Below the pieces are notes generated by a model, which searched no databases, was not told the DNA's origin, and was given only the letters and a program-made list of their open reading frames with translations. From Bacteroidales bacterium UBA1722 (lineage in GTDB: Bacteria; Bacteroidota; Bacteroidia; Bacteroidales; UBA932), in NCBI GenBank assembly GCA_002317435.1, contig DCIQ01000104.1, forward strand, positions 25,493-36,804: 11,312 nt of DNA, written 5' to 3'. Shown here piece by piece: positions 7,418-11,312 of this stretch. Position numbers and translations under genes: made by a program. Each line of letters opens with the position of its first letter. Positions within the stretch are counted from its first letter, which is position 1.

Positions 7418-7437
7418 TAAAAACAATCCCAAAACCA

Positions 7438-8604
7438 ATGGACAGAAGAAGATTCCTGAAGAAAGTAGCGGCAGGCAGCGCCATAATGGCGGCTGCGCCC
7501 GCAGTGAACGCAGTAGAAAAGCCGCTGGCGGAATTGCGCGAAGCGCATATCCTCCCTCCGGAAAAGCCGGCCACCAACATAGAGCAGATTCTGGCGGTTC
7601 CCCGCACGAAGGACTCCCTCCCCGGAAAATATCCTGGACGGGTGATAGTGGCTCACGATGCGCACTGCGTCATCGACGACGTCCCGCAGGAAGAGGCTGC
7701 CTACAAGATGCTTGCGGACTGTATGCTGCGACTCACCGGTGCGAAGAATCTTCGTAAAGCCTGGCGGCAATTCGTATCTCCGAAAGACCGTATCGGCTTG
7801 AAGGTGAACCCCATCGGCGGAAAACTGCTGAGCACGTCACACGCCCTGGTGAAATCCGTCATCCGCCAGATGGAGGAAGCGGGCATACCCAAGGGGAACA
7901 TCATCATCTGGGACCGCAGACAGGAAGACCTCAATACAGCCGGATTCACTCCCGAAAACTATCCCGGCATCCGCATCTCAGCCACGGAACTCATCGATGA
8001 AAAAGGCAGTTTCTACGGAGCCGACGGACGCCTCTACAGCGAAGACCGTATCGACAGGAACGTCAAGCTATATGCCGAGACGGAGGAGGAATATGATGCC
8101 TACACCATGCCGTATATGACAAATCAGGGATACGACTCCTATCTGACCCGAATAGTCACGGAAGAAGTGGACAAAATCATAAACATCCCCATCCTGAAAA
8201 ATGCCGGCGCCGCAGTCACCCTCTGCATGAAAAATCTGGCATTCGGTTCCATCACCAACACATCCCGTCTGCACAAGCAGTTCTGGCACGAGACCTGTGC
8301 CTGGATTCCCTGCTTCCCGGCCATCCGGGACAAGGTGGTGCTCAACCTGGTGGACGGCATGATAGGGTGTTTCGACGGAGGACCGGGAGCCAACCCACAG
8401 TTCATCTGCCGATATGACCTCATAATGGCCGGGACCGACCCCGTCGCCGTGGACCGCATAGGACACGACATCGTCATCAAGAAACGGATTGCCGAAGGCA
8501 GACAGAAGGAAGACAGCCCCAAGGGGTACATCTATGCCACCCTGGCCCAGTCCTACGGACTCGGTGTGGCTGACATCGACCGGATAGAACGCATCGACAT
8601 ATAA
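7438..8604 (+). CDS. Tat-exported DUF362 domain protein
   Basis: A 388-residue protein of unknown biochemical function. The N-terminus is a twin-arginine signal: DRRRFLKK (2-9), a hydrophobic Ala-rich stretch, and a likely cleavage site after AVNA (Ala25). Such proteins cross the membrane already folded, often with a cofactor. The DUF362 core shows INIPILKN (249-256) followed by VTLCMKNLAFGS (260-271), DGMIGCFDGGPGA (306-318) and MAGTDPVAVDRIG (330-342). Eight or more cysteines are scattered through the mature part, but there is no CxxCxxC ferredoxin motif, unlike DUF362 proteins fused to 4Fe-4S domains. The stop TAA overlaps the ATG of the next gene by one base (TAATG), so the two are likely translationally coupled and may act in the same exported complex. 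The start is fixed by the Tat motif. Substrate and partner are unknown. Confidence 0.88.
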   Translation: MDRRRFLKKVAAGSAIMAAAPAVNAVEKPLAELREAHILPPEKPATNIEQILAVPRTKDSLPGKYPGRVIVAHDAHCVIDDVPQEEAAYKMLADCMLRLTGAKNLRKAWRQFVSPKDRIGLKVNPIGGKLLSTSHALVKSVIRQMEEAGIPKGNIIIWDRRQEDLNTAGFTPENYPGIRISATELIDEKGSFYGADGRLYSEDRIDRNVKLYAETEEEYDAYTMPYMTNQGYDSYLTRIVTEEVDKIINIPILKNAGAAVTLCMKNLAFGSITNTSRLHKQFWHETCAWIPCFPAIRDKVVLNLVDGMIGCFDGGPGANPQFICRYDLIMAGTDPVAVDRIGHDIVIKKRIAEGRQKEDSPKGYIYATLAQSYGLGVADIDRIERIDI

Positions 8605-9095
8605 TGAGCAGGCTCCTGTTTACGGCTCTGGCACTGATTCTCACCTTTTCAGGTACGGAGACTTCTCCTGTCGCCGTACCTGATAACTGGCAGCCGTCGA
8701 AAGACAAGACCTATATCGGAACTGCCCTGTACGGGTATATGAACGGAGGGTCGGATGAATATTATGAATATGGTTTCCAGTGCCTCAGAGTTCTCACACT
8801 GTCATCGGACGGACACGAATACACCGTGGAACTCTTCCGGATGGATACTCCGGAAAATGCCCACGGCATCTATCTCCGGCACACTTTCAAGCCCTTGAGG
8901 GAAAATGCCCTGGAACTTGCGGACTATGACTTCCTGTCGAAATACCAGCTGCAGGCGGTCTGCGGTGCCGACTATATATCCATCATATTCGAAGACGGCC
9001 CCGAGGCATGCCCCGGAGCCGAAATCATTCTGAACGAATACCTCACCCTACTTCGTGCGGAGACTCCTGGCGAGGAAAGTGTTCCTCATCAGTGA
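8604..9095 (+). CDS. Small secreted DUF6599-like protein
   Basis: A 163-residue protein with a Sec-type signal peptide (basic Ser-Arg, hydrophobic core to about residue 16, no lipobox Cys). The mature part contains LYGYMNGGSDEYYEYGF (42-58), which resembles the YxNGGAExYxxYGF block of DUF6599 proteins, and FRMDTPENAHGIY (78-90), resembling their 'spedAfGvys' segment. The family name rests on memory of these patterns, and no enzymatic role is known. The gene starts inside the stop codon of the DUF362 gene. Its last 48 bases overlap the end of folD on the opposite strand, and the final residues (about 151-163) look like an unconserved tail created by that overlap. Confidence 0.75.
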   Translation: MSRLLFTALALILTFSGTETSPVAVPDNWQPSKDKTYIGTALYGYMNGGSDEYYEYGFQCLRVLTLSSDGHEYTVELFRMDTPENAHGIYLRHTFKPLRENALELADYDFLSKYQLQAVCGADYISIIFEDGPEACPGAEIILNEYLTLLRAETPGEESVPHQ

Positions 9096-9923
9096 GATTA
9101 TGGTCATAGGGCCTACACCTCCCGGCACGGGAGTGATGTATGAGCACTTGGGAGCCACTTCGGCGAAATCCACGTCTCCGGCGATCCGATAACCTTTAGG
9201 GGTGTCAGCAGGGACTCTGGTGATGCCCACGTCTATTACCACCGCACCTTCTTTCACCATCTCGGCTTTCAAGAACTCCGGCTTGCCTATGGCGGCTATT
9301 ATTATATCCGCTTCCAGGGTATATTTCGAGATGTCCGGAGTGCGGCTATGACAGATGGTTACGGTACAGTCGCCCGGATTTCCTTTCTGGGAGAGGAGGT
9401 TCGCGATGGGACGCCCCACTATATTGCTTCTGCCCAGAACGACACAGTGTTTGCCTTTGGTATCTATGTTGTAATGTTCCAGAAGAGCCATTATGCCGTA
9501 TGGGGTAGCGGAGATGAACGTAGGTTCTCCGAGCATCAGTTTTCCGACATTTACGGGATGGAAACCGTCGACATCTTTCGAAGGGTCCACTGCATTGAGC
9601 ACTTTCTGCTCATCGATATGCTTGGGCAGAGGCAGCTGGATGATGAATCCGTCCACGGAGTCATCGCGGTTCAGGCGGTTGATTTCACCGAGAAGTTCCT
9701 CTTCGGTAGTGCTTTCGGGAAGTCTCAGGACAGTAGAATCGAACCCCACTTCCCCACAGGATTTCTCCTTGTTCGCCACATAAGTCTTGGATGCACCGTC
9801 TTCTCCGACCAGAATGGCGGTAAGATGAGGACGACGCTCTCCACGGGCTGTCATCTCCTCTACTCGGGCTGCTATTTCTTTTTTAATCGCGGCTGCAGTG
9901 GCCTTTCCGTCCAAAAGTATCAT
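9048..9923 (-). CDS. folD: FolD, bifunctional methylenetetrahydrofolate dehydrogenase / methenyltetrahydrofolate cyclohydrolase
   Basis: Interconverts 5,10-methylene-, 5,10-methenyl- and 10-formyl-tetrahydrofolate in the cytoplasm, normally with NADP, supplying one-carbon units for purines and formyl-methionine. The 291 residues match the family length. Motifs in order: TYVANKEKSCGEVGF with Tyr48 and catalytic Lys52; VDGFIIQLPLPKHID; PSKDVDGFHPVNVGKL; the Rossmann segment VVLGRSNIVGRPIANLL; CHSRT; IIAAIGKPEFL; VVIDVGI; and the closing TPVPGGVGPMT. All are intact. The ATG lies 5 bp after the ffh stop, so the two are co-transcribed. The 3' end overlaps the convergent DUF6599-like gene by 48 bp, and no terminator hairpin was seen at the junction. 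Confidence 0.97.
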   Translation of the reverse strand: MILLDGKATAAAIKKEIAARVEEMTARGERRPHLTAILVGEDGASKTYVANKEKSCGEVGFDSTVLRLPESTTEEELLGEINRLNRDDSVDGFIIQLPLPKHIDEQKVLNAVDPSKDVDGFHPVNVGKLMLGEPTFISATPYGIMALLEHYNIDTKGKHCVVLGRSNIVGRPIANLLSQKGNPGDCTVTICHSRTPDISKYTLEADIIIAAIGKPEFLKAEMVKEGAVVIDVGITRVPADTPKGYRIAGDVDFAEVAPKCSYITPVPGGVGPMTIISLMRNTFLARSLRTK

Positions 9924-9928
9924 ATCGT

Positions 9929-11260
9929 TTATCTTCTTTTCTTCTTGGCCTTGGCCATCTGATTTCTGAAATCTCCGGAGGCGACTTTCTTCATGACCTT
10001 CCGTGTGCCTTCAAACTGCTTCAGAAGACGGTTCACTTCCACGATGGAAGTTCCGGAACCGTCGGCGATTCTCTTGCGGCGTGTACCGTTTATGACATCG
10101 GGATTCTGTCTCTCGAAAGGAGTCATCGAGAGGATGATGGCTTCCACGCCCTTGAAGGAACTGTTGTCGATGTCCACATCCTTAATCGCCCTGCCCACAC
10201 CGGGAATCATCGAAGCGAGGTCCTTTATGTTACCCATCTTCTTGATCTGCTGTATCTGCTGGTAGAAGTCTTCCAGATTAAACTGGTTCTTGGCCAGTTT
10301 CTTGGTCAGCTTGCGGGCTTCCTCCTCGTTATACTGCTCCTGAGCCTTCTCCACGAGGGATACCACGTCACCCATTCCGAGGATACGGTCAGCGATACGG
10401 GCAGGATGGAATACGTCCAGGGTCTCCATCTTCTCTCCCGAGGAGATGAACTTGATGGGTTTCTGCACCACAGCCTTGATGGAGAGGGCGGCACCGCCTC
10501 TGGTATCACCATCCATCTTGGTGAGTACCACTCCGTCGAAATCAAGCCTCTCATTGAATGCCCTGGCGGTTTCCACCGCATCCTGACCTGTCATGGCATC
10601 CACCACGAAGAGGGTCTCCGTAGGATTTATCGCCTTCTTGATGGCGGCGATTTCTTCCATCATCGGCTCGTCCACGGCCAGACGGCCGGCGGTATCGACT
10701 ATCACGAGAGAATAGCCTTCTTTCCGTGCGGCGGATACGGCATTCTTCGCTATGGATACAGGGTCTTTTACACCGTCCTCAGTGTAAACCGTCACTTCTA
10801 TCTGAGACCCGAGAACCTTCAACTGTTCGATGGCTGCAGGACGATACACGTCACCGGCCACCAGCATCACCTTCTGGCTGCGCTTGGTCTTGCAGTTAAG
10901 GGCAAGTTTGCCGCAGAAGGTAGTCTTACCCGAACCCTGAAGACCGGAAACCAGAACTATGCCGGGAGTGCCCTTTATCTTGATGTCACTGGACTCGCTG
11001 CCCATCAGGGCGGCCAGTTCATCGTGGACTATCTTCACCATCATCTGTTCGGGACGAACGGCAGTGAGGACATTCTGACCGATGGCCTTCTGCTTTACCT
11101 CATCACAGAATGACTTGGCGATTTTATAACTCACGTCCGCGTCCAGAAGTGCCCTGCGGACTTCTTTCAGTGTCTCGGCTACGTTTATCTCGGTAATCTT
11201 ACCCTGTCCCTTAAGGACCTTGAACGATCGTTCTAATTTCTCGGTTAGGTTCTCAAACAT
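9929..11260 (-). CDS. ffh: Ffh, signal recognition particle protein (SRP54 GTPase)
   Basis: Protein part of the bacterial SRP. It binds 4.5S RNA and signal sequences of nascent membrane proteins and docks with FtsY at the membrane. The 443 residues are a usual length. The N domain is residues 1 to about 95. The GTPase G domain contains the P-loop GLQGSGKTT (106-114), DVYRPAA (137-143), DTAGRL (189-194) and TKMDGDTRGG (247-256). The M domain runs from about 320 to the end, with the RNA-binding GSGTSIVEVNRLLKQF segment and a lysine/arginine-rich C-terminus (KAKKKRR). All motifs are complete. It is the first gene of an operon with folD. A good -7 box lies 25 nt upstream, and no strong Shine-Dalgarno is present. 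The 4.5S RNA gene was not seen in the window. Confidence 0.98.
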   Translation of the reverse strand: MFENLTEKLERSFKVLKGQGKITEINVAETLKEVRRALLDADVSYKIAKSFCDEVKQKAIGQNVLTAVRPEQMMVKIVHDELAALMGSESSDIKIKGTPGIVLVSGLQGSGKTTFCGKLALNCKTKRSQKVMLVAGDVYRPAAIEQLKVLGSQIEVTVYTEDGVKDPVSIAKNAVSAARKEGYSLVIVDTAGRLAVDEPMMEEIAAIKKAINPTETLFVVDAMTGQDAVETARAFNERLDFDGVVLTKMDGDTRGGAALSIKAVVQKPIKFISSGEKMETLDVFHPARIADRILGMGDVVSLVEKAQEQYNEEEARKLTKKLAKNQFNLEDFYQQIQQIKKMGNIKDLASMIPGVGRAIKDVDIDNSSFKGVEAIILSMTPFERQNPDVINGTRRKRIADGSGTSIVEVNRLLKQFEGTRKVMKKVASGDFRNQMAKAKKKRR

Positions 11261-11285
11261 TTCTTACCTGATTAAAAAACTGGCG

Positions 11286-11293
11286 CAAAGATA
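11286..11293 (-). promoter_or_regulatory. -7 promoter box (TATCTTTG) of the ffh-folD operon
   Basis: The minus strand reads TATCTTTG, an exact TAnnTTTG match, 25 nt before the ffh ATG. A TTTG lies 12 nt further upstream, too close for a standard -33 element; the true one may lie beyond the window edge or be weak. Confidence 0.62.
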
Positions 11294-11312
11294 ACATTAT
11301 TTGGCCAAAGAA

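Noticed and set aside
7332..7437. Small RNA or riboswitch in the divergent gap
   Set aside because: The gap is AT-rich with only a short palindrome; no conserved fold or known riboswitch motif could be seen.
10406..11113. 235-codon open frame on the plus strand
   Set aside because: Antisense to the GTPase domain of ffh and without recognisable features.

Overview
The window looks like a chromosomal segment of a Bacteroidota bacterium, probably of the order Bacteroidales. Three of the four gene starts that follow a real intergenic gap have a perfect TAnnTTTG -7 box, the Bacteroidota sigma-ABfr type, a short distance upstream. Shine-Dalgarno sequences are weak or absent. A secreted GH92 mannosidase, a sialate O-acetylesterase-type protein and the ffh-folD pair fit the same group. 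Genus cannot be named from the sequence alone. There is no rRNA, tRNA, CRISPR array or insertion sequence.

Layout. Minus strand, right to left: ffh (SRP54) and folD form a housekeeping operon at 9048-11260. After an oppositely oriented pair come a Y-family DNA polymerase (5958-7310), a signal-peptide-bearing GH92 alpha-mannosidase (3513-5867), a rifampin-phosphotransferase-like dikinase (1061-3451), and a sialate O-acetylesterase-family protein that runs off the left edge (1-1061). Plus strand: a Tat-exported DUF362 protein and a small secreted DUF6599-like protein overlap by one base (7438-9095). The small gene's 3' end runs 48 bp into the 3' end of folD on the other strand.

How the genes may work together. 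ffh and folD are core functions (co-translational targeting, one-carbon folate metabolism). GH92 suggests removal of mannose from N-glycans or mannans outside the cytoplasm. The dikinase-like gene has its own promoter and its stop codon overlaps the start of the esterase gene (TGATG), so those two are probably translationally coupled and may share a substrate or pathway. The DUF362/DUF6599 pair is a separate two-gene export unit of unknown role.

Most worth a second look: the dikinase with RPH architecture but a shortened ATP domain, coupled to an esterase without a signal peptide; the exported DUF362/DUF6599 pair; the unusual C-terminal tail of the Y-family polymerase; and a GTTTAAC repeat cluster beside the dikinase promoter. 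No system here is clearly unlike anything known. The RPH-like/esterase pair is the best candidate for an undescribed pathway.
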